The translations under genes were made by a program, and so were the position numbers. A DNA stretch of 5,163 nucleotides. Origin: an uncultured Bacteroides sp. (GTDB taxonomy: Bacteria; Bacteroidota; Bacteroidia; Bacteroidales; Bacteroidaceae). Positions 1-5,009 of the stretch are shown one piece after another (the first letter of the stretch is position 1; every line of letters begins with the position of its first letter). The DNA lies in assembly GCF_905207245.1 (NCBI RefSeq), contig NZ_CAJLKP010000155.1:1-5163 (forward strand), read 5' to 3'. Below the pieces are notes generated by a model. It searched no databases, was not told where the DNA came from, and saw nothing but the letters and a program-made list of their open reading frames with translations.

Positions 1-1
1 A

Positions 2-91
2 GAGGGGGGATTCTTTAATTTGGATTTAAGGGGGCAGTATGAACCGGTTTTTCCAATGGTCTTATGCAATAACAAAGGTAGTATTAAATAA
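2..91 (+). CDS. C-terminal end of an unidentified phage gene (partial)
   Basis: An open frame enters from the left edge and runs 29 codons to a TAA at 89-91. The end includes GGFFNLDLRGQYEPVFPMV and then CNNKGSIK. It lies 18 bases before the holin start and on the same strand, so it is probably the last structural, tail or fibre-type gene before the lysis genes. That role is inferred from position only; I do not recognise the family from so short a piece. The other two frames close within the first 40 bases, which supports this frame. Confidence 0.5.
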   Translation, partial: EGGFFNLDLRGQYEPVFPMVLCNNKGSIK

Positions 92-109
92 CTTAGATAA
101 TGTTTGAGA

Positions 110-589
110 ATGGATAAATTATTGACTTTAGACCAAATTCGGGTGATATGCGTGTAGCTGTTTAGCTCGATATTAGCGTATCTGACACCTACCAAAGGAT
201 TCCTTATAGCTTTGGCAGTGATGTTTGCCTTTAATATTTGGTGCGGTATGCGTGCCGATGGCGTGAGTATTGTTCGGTGCAAGAACTTCTCTTGGGGTAA
301 GTTTAAGAATGTACTTGCAGAGTTACTCTTATACCTGATTATTATTGAGGTGGTATTTATCTTTATGAACTCAATAGGAGATGGTGACAGTGTTCTCATT
401 GTGATTAAGACTATCACGTATGTCTATCTTCAGAATGCATTTAAGAACCTGATTATAGCATACCCGAAAAATAAGGCTTTCCGGATAATCTACCATTTGA
501 TAAGGTTTGAGTTCAAGCGTGCGATGCCTTCGCACGTTCAGGGGGTAATTGAAAGAATTGAAAACGAAATTAATAAGGAGGATAATTAA
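110..589 (+). pseudogene. Phage holin-type membrane protein, interrupted by in-frame TAG
   Basis: Reading from ATG 110 gives MDKLLTLDQIRVICV, then TAG at 155-157, then LFSSILAYLTPTKGFLIALA and onward in the same frame to TAA at 587-589. The full reading is 159 codons. Residues after the TAG continue the helix that begins before it, so this is one gene, not two. Hydrophobic segments lie at about residues 8-26, 29-46, 67-89 and 95-115, followed by a basic, amphipathic tail. The pattern NIWCGMRADG plus KNFSWGKFKN after the second helix resembles Bacteroides phage holins of the toxin-secretion/lysis type, by my recollection. Such proteins open the inner membrane to start lysis. If TAG is a true stop, only a restart at TTG 212, GTG 218 or ATG 221 is possible, and it would begin inside the second helix and lose the first. 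Alternatives are amber suppression or TAG recoding. The next gene overlaps its stop (TAATG), as expected for a holin-endolysin pair. Confidence 0.72.
575..581 (+). promoter_or_regulatory. Strong Shine-Dalgarno of the endolysin gene
   Basis: AAGGAGG sits 7 bases before ATG 589, inside the end of the holin frame. Such a full match is unusual for Bacteroides, where most starts have A-rich leaders with weak Shine-Dalgarno sites. It fixes the endolysin start and would let endolysin be made even if ribosomes stop early in the holin. Confidence 0.8.
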
Positions 590-1101
590 TGGCGAATTTA
601 GAAAAGTTAGTTCCGTTCATCCTGAAGTGGGAGGGCGGATTTGTGAATGATCCTGATGACTTGGGTGGAGCAACCAATAGAGGCGTAACACTTGCAACTT
701 ATACACAGTATTGCCGGAAGAAAGGTTATCCGATGCCAACCGTTGAGCGGCTGAAAAATCTCTCTGAGCGCGAATGGACCGAGATTCTAAAGACAATGTA
801 TTGGGATAGGTGGAAAGCTAACAAGATAGCTAACCAGAATGTTGCCAATATACTTGTTGATTGGGTTTGGGCATCAGGTGTTCATGGCATTAAACGACCG
901 CAGAAAATTTTAGGTGTATCTGTAGATGGTATTGTTGGTAGCCAGACTCTTGCCTCTGTTAATGCCAGGGATGCGAAAGAATTATTTTATGCTATTAAAG
1001 CGGATCGCATCAAATTTATAGATGAAATCTGCAAAGCCCGACCAGCTAATGAGAAGTTTCGCCGGGGATGGATGAACCGGATTAATAACTTAACCTTTTG
1101 A
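589..1101 (+). CDS. Phage endolysin, GH108 N-acetylmuramidase with C-terminal peptidoglycan-binding domain
   Basis: This is a 170-residue lysozyme-like protein that should cut the glycan backbone of peptidoglycan at the end of phage growth. The N-terminal half (about 5-93) has the glycosyl hydrolase 108 signature: FILKWEGGFVNDPDDLGGATN, with Glu15 of the EGG motif as the expected catalytic acid, and RGVT at 31-34. The C-terminal half (about 95-168) has VDGIVGSQTL at 112-121 and FRRGWMNRI at 157-165, typical of the peptidoglycan-binding domain that accompanies GH108 (PG_binding_3). The length is normal for a complete enzyme. There is no clear signal peptide or membrane anchor, so it should wait in the cytoplasm for a holin, which fits the gene directly upstream that it overlaps by one base. 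It ends in TGA and contains no internal TAG. Family and role are confident; the exact bond cut is known only for relatives. Confidence 0.92.
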   Translation: MANLEKLVPFILKWEGGFVNDPDDLGGATNRGVTLATYTQYCRKKGYPMPTVERLKNLSEREWTEILKTMYWDRWKANKIANQNVANILVDWVWASGVHGIKRPQKILGVSVDGIVGSQTLASVNARDAKELFYAIKADRIKFIDEICKARPANEKFRRGWMNRINNLTF

Positions 1102-1104
1102 GCC

Positions 1105-1584
1105 ATGAAACGCTTGCTTTATATAGCTATGTTCTTGATGTTAGGAATATGGTTTGGTGCTTGTCGGAGTCTTAAACAGGTGCCGATTGAAAGTAGAACT
1201 GATAGCATCTATATCAAAACGTTGATTCCAGTAGCTAATTCTGCTGATAGTGCCGCTATTCGTGCGCTTTTTGAGTGTGATGAAAATGGGCCGGTTGTAC
1301 TCCGGTGGTTGGACATTGCAAACACGAAGAATGTGCAGGCGCAACTAGCGATTGATAGCCTTGGGAATGTGATAGCTAAGATGAAAGTGCCGCAAGATAC
1401 TGTCTACATACCTTCTAAGAAGATTACCGTTAAGGAATATGTAGAGGTGCCTGTAGAGATCGAAAGGAGGCTGACCAGAGGGCAAGCTATGAAGGTCGAA
1501 CTGGGAGGCTGGGCATTCGGTGCATCGCTTGCTCTTATCCTATGTATAATAGGTAGGTTTGTTTATAAGAGAATAAAGAAGTAG
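1105..1584 (+). CDS. Lipoprotein with C-terminal membrane helix, candidate unimolecular spanin (u-spanin)
   Basis: This 159-residue protein starts with MKRLLYIAMFLMLGIWFGAC: basic start, hydrophobic core, and a lipobox-like end with Cys20 as the predicted lipidated residue. The middle (21-130) is soluble, with many short alternating hydrophobic stretches such as KKITVKEYVEVPVEIERR, suggesting beta structure. Residues about 133-154 (GGWAFGASLALILCIIG and following) form one transmembrane helix, and the tail YKRIKK is basic, so it should face the cytoplasm. A lipoprotein tethered to the outer membrane that also spans the inner membrane is the architecture of u-spanins such as phage T1 gp11, which fuse the two membranes after the cell wall is cut. 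Position supports this: it starts 3 bases after the endolysin stop, with no Shine-Dalgarno, so translation is probably coupled. It ends TAG-AAG-TAA. I do not recognise a named family; spanin function is inferred from topology and context. Confidence 0.7.
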   Translation: MKRLLYIAMFLMLGIWFGACRSLKQVPIESRTDSIYIKTLIPVANSADSAAIRALFECDENGPVVLRWLDIANTKNVQAQLAIDSLGNVIAKMKVPQDTVYIPSKKITVKEYVEVPVEIERRLTRGQAMKVELGGWAFGASLALILCIIGRFVYKRIKK

Positions 1585-1588
1585 AAGT

Positions 1589-1607
1589 AATTCATCATTG
1601 ATGAATT
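1589..1607 (+). repeat. 19-base palindrome after the lysis genes
   Basis: AATTCATCA and TGATGAATT are perfect inverted copies around a single central T. It lies 5 bases after the first stop of the spanin candidate and just before the terminator. The spacing is too tight for the whole palindrome to form a good hairpin (a shorter stem with a larger loop is possible), so a protein-binding site or chance are both open. Confidence 0.5.
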
Positions 1608-1609
1608 TG

Positions 1610-1639
1610 AGCCTCGGCTGGTGACAGTCGGGGCTTTTT
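1610..1639 (+). terminator. Intrinsic terminator of the lysis operon
   Basis: AGCCTCGGCTG (1610-1620) pairs with CAGTCGGGGCT (1625-1635), an 11-pair stem including two G-U pairs, closed by the 4-base loop GTGA and followed by TTTTT at 1635-1639. It closes the late operon before the next gene's own promoter. Confidence 0.88.
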
Positions 1640-1663
1640 GTTATTTATTAGTATTGCTATGAT

Positions 1664-1685
1664 AAAGTTGTAAAATAACAACTTT
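1664..1685 (+). promoter_or_regulatory. Possible operator: inverted repeat upstream of the GIY-YIG-like gene
   Basis: AAAGTTGT (1664-1671) and ACAACTTT (1678-1685) are perfect 8-base inverted copies with a 6-base AT-rich spacer. The right arm overlaps the proposed -33 TTTG, so a repressor bound here would block the promoter. The sequence shows the repeat only; the operator role is inferred. Confidence 0.4.
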
Positions 1686-1710
1686 GTATTCATCTTAAGA
1701 ATTATCTTTG
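1683..1710 (+). promoter_or_regulatory. Bacteroides-type promoter for the GIY-YIG-like gene
   Basis: TATCTTTG at 1703-1710 matches the Bacteroidetes -7 element TAnnTTTG exactly and ends 26 bases before ATG 1737. TTTG at 1683-1686 could serve as the -33 element, but the 16-base gap is shorter than the usual 19-21, so the promoter may be weak or activator dependent. Confidence 0.65.
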
Positions 1711-1736
1711 TGGCATAAATAATTAAAAATAACATA

Positions 1737-2147
1737 ATGAAAGAAAAAGTCATTTGGGAGAAATGCGCTTATGATAATTGGGCGCATTTGAAAACACTAG
1801 ACTTAACAAGTCCGAGTTTAGTGGAAAATGGTCAGTGTAATACTGGAGTGTACATTATTTGGTCGGAAACAGAAAAGCGAGTTGTGCGAGTTGGGAGCGG
1901 TCGTATAGCAGAACGACTGGAAGAACATTCGCAGAATCCATTAATCTGTAAACATCCGGAATTACTTGTCACTTTTGCTATTATTAAGGACAAAGAAGTT
2001 ATGTTGGGGGTTGAAGCGTATTTGGCCGCTGTATATTCTCCTGTCATTGGGGATAGATTCCCAGATGCTACACATATATATGTGAATCTTCCAAAAATTG
2101 ATGTATATATTGCTGAGGAGTATTTAGCCAGTAGAATTATAGATTGA
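1737..2147 (+). CDS. GIY-YIG-like protein, moron-type prophage gene
   Basis: This 136-residue protein has the layout of a GIY-YIG nuclease core. GVYII at 37-41 stands for GIY, and VRVGSG at 50-55 stands for YIG, 11 residues apart as in the family. RIAERLEEH at 56-64 holds the arginine region, and GVEAYLAAVYSPVIG at 91-105 resembles the helix with the catalytic Glu (Glu93) and the following 'Y.P..N' segment. Departures are visible: the YIG tyrosine is Arg51, and the usual Asn is Gly105, so catalysis may be weakened or lost. Residues 1-35 form an extra N-terminal piece without recognised motifs. Members cut DNA in repair, recombination, phage defence or homing; which applies is not shown here. 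The gene lies between the lysis terminator and its own terminator with its own promoter, so it is a separately transcribed unit, as in prophage morons. The start ATG 1737 is chosen for its 26-base distance from the -7 element. Confidence 0.6.
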   Translation: MKEKVIWEKCAYDNWAHLKTLDLTSPSLVENGQCNTGVYIIWSETEKRVVRVGSGRIAERLEEHSQNPLICKHPELLVTFAIIKDKEVMLGVEAYLAAVYSPVIGDRFPDATHIYVNLPKIDVYIAEEYLASRIID

Positions 2148-2166
2148 TAATATTGTCGTTTTTATT

Positions 2167-2193
2167 AAGGCAGCCGAATAAGCTGCCTTTTTT
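2167..2193 (+). terminator. Intrinsic terminator after the GIY-YIG-like gene
   Basis: AAGGCAGC (2167-2174) pairs perfectly with GCTGCCTT (2182-2189) around a 7-base loop, and six T follow at 2188-2193. It lies about 20 bases after the TGA at 2145-2147 and isolates the gene from the nuclease gene that follows. Confidence 0.9.
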
Positions 2194-2257
2194 CTTATAT
2201 CCCTATTTCATGCTATCTAACATCCTATGTTGAGTGACAACCTATTATATTATTTCT

Positions 2258-2265
2258 TATTTTTA
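2258..2265 (+). promoter_or_regulatory. Weak candidate -7 element for the AHH nuclease gene
   Basis: The terminator upstream implies a promoter in 2194-2289. The best match to TAnnTTTG is TATTTTTA, one base off, ending 24 bases before the start, close to the spacing of the two clearer promoters in this window. No -33 TTTG lies at 19-21 bases; a TTG at 2230-2232 is 25 bases away. The 4-base inverted repeat GTTG/CAAC at 2229-2241 is nearby. The rest of this gap is AT-rich without a gene. Confidence 0.3.
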
Positions 2266-2289
2266 CACACTAACTAAAAATGGTATATT

Positions 2290-2880
2290 ATGGCAGAATA
2301 TAGTAGGGAACAAAGGGATAAATTGAGTAGGGCGATTGCTAATAGTGGAATTAGTAGTAGGCAGTTAAAGAGTTTCGTGGATAATAGAAGCCAAACCATT
2401 CAGATGTGGCACGGAACTTCTGTGGATTCAGCCAACTTATTTCAACAGGCGACCACCAGAATGACTATTTTAGGAATTCCTCCTGCAGCAATAACAGGTT
2501 TATTGGGTGCTAATGGTGCAAATATAGGAGACAACACACAAGCTCATCATATTATTCCACAGGAGTTGTATCATCCAGGAGTGGTAACAGGTACTCCACT
2601 TGATGATCGTGGATTTAATGGAATGTTGTTACCATCTACAAAGGGATTATCATATTTAATGGGAAGAACAGCACATGTTGGATCACATCCCACTTATACA
2701 ACAAATATAGAACATAATCTACTGACTCTAGCTCCACATTCTGCTAGTGTTCGAAATATCTTGTACAACTATTGTACTAAGACTTTTCCTTCTGATGTTG
2801 TAATAAAAGCTGTGAATAGTACTATTGCTGCAAATCGTGCAATGTTAAGCGGAAATAATCCTGATACAATTCTTTCATAA
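2290..2880 (+). CDS. AHH/HNH-superfamily nuclease, probable secreted or injected toxin/effector
   Basis: This is a 196-residue protein with a nuclease domain at about 80-150. Key pieces are TQAHHIIPQ (83-91, the name-giving Ala-His-His), FNGMLLP (109-115) and HVGSHPTY (129-136). They give the His and Asn residues that hold the metal and activate water in AHH enzymes, a branch of the HNH/Endonuclease VII group common as toxin tips of polymorphic toxins. No signal peptide is present. The N-terminus has LSRAIANSGISSRQLKSFVDN at 12-32, then R and a Gln-rich run; 'FVDNR' followed by Gln recalls leaders of proteins linked to contractile injection systems and DUF4157-type cargo, a match from memory only. 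A hydrophobic Gly/Ala-rich stretch lies at 58-80. No immunity gene is recognisable: the next frame is an integrase relic facing it on the other strand, and upstream is a terminator. The gene may be prophage cargo. Nuclease identity is fairly sure; target and delivery are inferred. Confidence 0.78.
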   Translation: MAEYSREQRDKLSRAIANSGISSRQLKSFVDNRSQTIQMWHGTSVDSANLFQQATTRMTILGIPPAAITGLLGANGANIGDNTQAHHIIPQELYHPGVVTGTPLDDRGFNGMLLPSTKGLSYLMGRTAHVGSHPTYTTNIEHNLLTLAPHSASVRNILYNYCTKTFPSDVVIKAVNSTIAANRAMLSGNNPDTILS

Positions 2881-3220
2881 AATATATGTGTCGGTTTGTC
2901 CTATTGGTCTCCTTCAAGTCGATGGCTTGCTCCATGTAATCTTGAGCAAGGACTAGGGAAGTCGGCACAAATGCCTTCGTCTGCATATTGCAATGGAATA
3001 TCTTCTGGTATTCTGAGAGAATAGAACGCAGTTTAGTGTTCATAAAGCCTGCATCATTCCTTTTGATAACCTGTCCGTTTTTAAACTCCTTCGCAGAATT
3101 TATACGAAGATCAGTAATTATATACCTAGTTTCTCCATTATGAGAAACTGCAACTCTTATTTTGTGACTCCTATCTTTTAATGCCTTTGCAGGCACGATA
3201 ACAAGTGATAAATTAGCCAT
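2881..3220 (-). pseudogene. Phage/element integrase relic: arm-binding domain of a tyrosine recombinase
   Basis: From ATG 3220 on the - strand the protein begins MANLSLVIVPAKALKDRSHK, the usual opening of Bacteroides tyrosine recombinases of prophages and conjugative elements. Residues 1-74 read as the arm-type DNA-binding domain (HNGETRYIITDLRINSAKEF, then NTKLRSILSEYQKI). After that the frame degrades: the neighbouring frame, about 2997 down to 2955, reads IPLQYADEGICADF, which looks like the expected continuation. The original frame then resumes with LAQDYMEQAIDLKETNRTN, like the start of the core-binding domain. This implies two compensating indels. The rest, including the Arg/His/Tyr catalytic domain, is missing; the open frame runs on only as antisense of the nuclease gene. 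A TTG at 3232 would add four residues, but ATG 3220 matches the family start. It cannot be an active integrase and marks an old element boundary. Confidence 0.8.
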
Positions 3221-3231
3221 AGTTTTCGACA

Positions 3232-3260
3232 ATAAAATAGCGTCAAATGTGACGTTTTAT
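3232..3260 (-). repeat. Imperfect inverted repeat just upstream of the integrase relic
   Basis: CGTCA (3241-3245) pairs with TGACG (3250-3254) around AATG, and ATAAAA (3232-3237) pairs with TTTTAT (3255-3260) across a 3-base bulge. It lies 12 bases from the integrase start, where a regulator site, an att core or an mRNA leader hairpin could sit. No function is demonstrated. Confidence 0.45.
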
Positions 3261-3298
3261 TGGAGTTATATACTATTGAAACCTCTTGAAGTTCAGTG

Positions 3299-3331
3299 CT
3301 TTTTGAAAAATAAAATATATTCTTCAAAAAG
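3299..3331 (+). repeat. 9-base inverted repeat between the integrase relic and the host gene
   Basis: CTTTTTGAA (3299-3307) and TTCAAAAAG (3323-3331) are perfect inverted copies with a 15-base AT-only-like spacer. It could be a weak terminator of a gene that once lay upstream, or part of an attachment region. No T-run follows directly, so it is not called a terminator. Confidence 0.4.
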
Positions 3332-3355
3332 AAGGTAGTTTTTTTCTTCTCTTTC

Positions 3356-3387
3356 TTGACAGGGCTTGAGGTTTTTTTGTATTTTTG
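3356..3387 (+). promoter_or_regulatory. Bacteroides-type promoter of the DUF4301 gene
   Basis: TATTTTTG at 3380-3387 matches the -7 consensus TAnnTTTG exactly. TTG at 3356-3358 fits a -33 element with a 21-base gap. The -7 element ends 26 bases before ATG 3414, leaving a short AT-rich leader without a Shine-Dalgarno site, normal for this group. The promoter is intact despite the neighbouring element boundary. Confidence 0.72.
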
Positions 3388-3413
3388 GCAATCAATTAAT
3401 AAATTAAGATAGT

Positions 3414-4931
3414 ATGATAACACCGCAAGACAAAGAGTTGCTTACCAAAAAAGGTATTTCAGAAGAACAGATAACCGAACAACTGGCCTGTTTTGAGAAA
3501 GGTTTCCCGTACTTGAAGCTGGCTGCAGCCGCTTCTATAGAGAAAGGTATTCTGGCACCTGCCGCTGACGAGCAGAAGCTCTATCTCGATGCATGGGATG
3601 CATATACACGGACAGATAAAGTAGTGGTGAAGTTTGTCCCCGCATCAGGTGCGGCAAGTCGCATGTTCAAGAATTTATTCGAATTTCTTGGAGCTGATTA
3701 CGATGCACCCGAAACCAAATTTGAAAAAACTTTCTTCGAACAAATTGAAAAGTTTGCTTTCTATGATGACTTGAATGCCGCTTGTGAAAATATGTCCGGG
3801 AAGGGGATTCATGCATTGATAGCCGATGGGAATTACAAAGCTGTTGTGGCAGCATTGCTCGAAGCTGCCGGACTGAATTACGGTGCGCTACCGAAAGGTT
3901 TACTCAAGTTCCATAAGTACGAAGACGGAAGTCGTACGCCATTGGAGGAACATCTTGTGGAAGGTGCGCTCTATGCAGCCAATAAGAATGGAAAGGTAAA
4001 TGTGCATTTTACTGTTTCTCCTGAACATCGGCGTCTGTTTGAAGCATTGGTAGCTGACAAGGCCACTGTTTATGCCAAGAAGTACGGAGTGGATTATAAT
4101 GTTACTTTTTCCGAACAGAAACCCAGTACGGATACCATTGCCGCCGATATGGACAATCAGCCTTTCCGCGACAACGGCAAGTTATTGTTCCGTCCGGGCG
4201 GTCATGGTGCACTGATTGAGAATCTGAACGACCTCGATGCAGACATCATCTTTATTAAGAATATCGATAACGTGGTGCCCGATAAGTTGAAGGGGGATAC
4301 AGTGTTGTACAAGAAGTTGATTGCCGGAGTGCTGGTTGCGTTGCAGCAGCGTGCGTTTGCCTATCTGGAGATTCTGGATAGCGGCAGATATACTCATGAA
4401 CAAGTGCTCGAAATCCTGCAATTCCTGCAAAAGAAACTGTTCTGCAAGAATCCTGAAACAAAGAATCTGGAAGATGCCGAGCTGGTGCTTTATTTGAAGG
4501 AGAAACTGAACCGCCCGATGCGTGTATGCGGTATGGTGAAGAATGTAGGCGAGCCGGGTGGTGGTCCGTTCCTGGCATATAATAGTGACGGAACTATCTC
4601 TCTGCAAATCCTTGAAAGTTCTCAGATTGATATGGACGATCCGGAAAAGAAGGAGATGTTTGAGAAGGGAACGCACTTCAATCCCGTGGATTTGGTTTGT
4701 GCCGTACGCGACTATAAAGGTCATAAATTCGACCTCGTTAACTTCGTGGATAAAGCTACCGGTTTCATCTCTTACAAATCAAAGAATGGCAAAGACCTGA
4801 AAGCGCTCGAACTTCCCGGTTTGTGGAACGGTGCCATGAGCGACTGGAATACGGTGTTTGTAGAAGTTTCCCTGAATACGTTCAACCCGGTGAAGACGGT
4901 AAACGATTTGCTGAGAGAACAACATCAGTAA
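3414..4931 (+). CDS. DUF4301 family protein, predicted sugar-nucleotide pyrophosphorylase-like nucleotidyltransferase
   Basis: This 505-residue soluble protein has no signal peptide or membrane segment and is full length for DUF4301, a family I recognise from Bacteroidetes genomes. Its biochemical role is, to my knowledge, not established. Motifs suggest a GT-A-fold nucleotidyltransferase: PASGAASRMFK at 76-86 looks like the glycine-rich nucleotide-binding loop (G.G.SRM in pyrophosphorylases), RPGGHGALIENL at 260-271 resembles the P-G-G-H/N-G motif of UDP-sugar pyrophosphorylases, and IFIKNIDNVVPD at 279-290 holds a buried strand with an acidic 'DN' that could bind metal. GEPGGGPF at 379-386 and HFNPVDLVC at 421-429 are further conserved-looking blocks. 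It would activate a sugar or similar compound using a nucleoside triphosphate in the cytoplasm; this is inference. It has its own promoter and terminator, so it is monocistronic. Codons are more GC-rich and regular than in the cargo genes, in keeping with long-resident host backbone. Confidence 0.85.
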   Translation: MITPQDKELLTKKGISEEQITEQLACFEKGFPYLKLAAAASIEKGILAPAADEQKLYLDAWDAYTRTDKVVVKFVPASGAASRMFKNLFEFLGADYDAPETKFEKTFFEQIEKFAFYDDLNAACENMSGKGIHALIADGNYKAVVAALLEAAGLNYGALPKGLLKFHKYEDGSRTPLEEHLVEGALYAANKNGKVNVHFTVSPEHRRLFEALVADKATVYAKKYGVDYNVTFSEQKPSTDTIAADMDNQPFRDNGKLLFRPGGHGALIENLNDLDADIIFIKNIDNVVPDKLKGDTVLYKKLIAGVLVALQQRAFAYLEILDSGRYTHEQVLEILQFLQKKLFCKNPETKNLEDAELVLYLKEKLNRPMRVCGMVKNVGEPGGGPFLAYNSDGTISLQILESSQIDMDDPEKKEMFEKGTHFNPVDLVCAVRDYKGHKFDLVNFVDKATGFISYKSKNGKDLKALELPGLWNGAMSDWNTVFVEVSLNTFNPVKTVNDLLREQHQ

Positions 4932-4946
4932 ATGATATTTCAATAA

Positions 4947-4982
4947 AAAAGTGCCGGAGGATTTTACTTCTCCGGCACTTTT
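4947..4982. terminator. Bidirectional intrinsic terminator between convergent genes
   Basis: A perfect 13-pair stem (AAAAGTGCCGGAG at 4947-4959 with CTCCGGCACTTTT at 4970-4982) closes a 10-base loop. On the + strand it ends DUF4301 transcription. On the - strand the A-run at 4945-4950 becomes a run of six T, giving an even better terminator for the smalltalk gene. Confidence 0.92.
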
Positions 4983-5009
4983 CATTTAGAAGGTATTTAT
5001 TTTACCTTT

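Noticed and set aside
212..589. A 125-residue holin starting at TTG 212 as the natural gene
   Set aside because: Coding sequence clearly extends upstream in frame through LFSSILAYLTPTKG to ATG 110; starting at 212 would cut into a membrane helix.
1141..1344. 67-codon frame on the - strand inside the spanin candidate
   Set aside because: It is antisense to a gene with clear signal peptide and membrane helix and shows no motifs of its own.
1832..2047. 71-codon frame on the - strand inside the GIY-YIG-like gene
   Set aside because: Antisense shadow without start-site signals or recognisable domains.
2822..2880. Continuation of the integrase-relic frame into the nuclease gene
   Set aside because: These residues are antisense to the nuclease C-terminus and do not look like integrase; the frame is open by chance.
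3299..3350. Rho-independent terminator at the CTTTTTGAA inverted repeat
   Set aside because: The stem is AT-rich, the loop is 15 bases, and the T-run at 3339-3345 is not adjacent.
3178..3423. 81-codon frame on the - strand over the intergenic region
   Set aside because: Lys/Phe/Tyr-rich translation of AT-rich DNA that overlaps the integrase start and the DUF4301 promoter; no coding character.
4182..4724. 180-codon and nested 107-codon frames antisense to DUF4301
   Set aside because: Long only because of the codon pattern of the + strand gene; Gln/His/Leu-rich without motifs.
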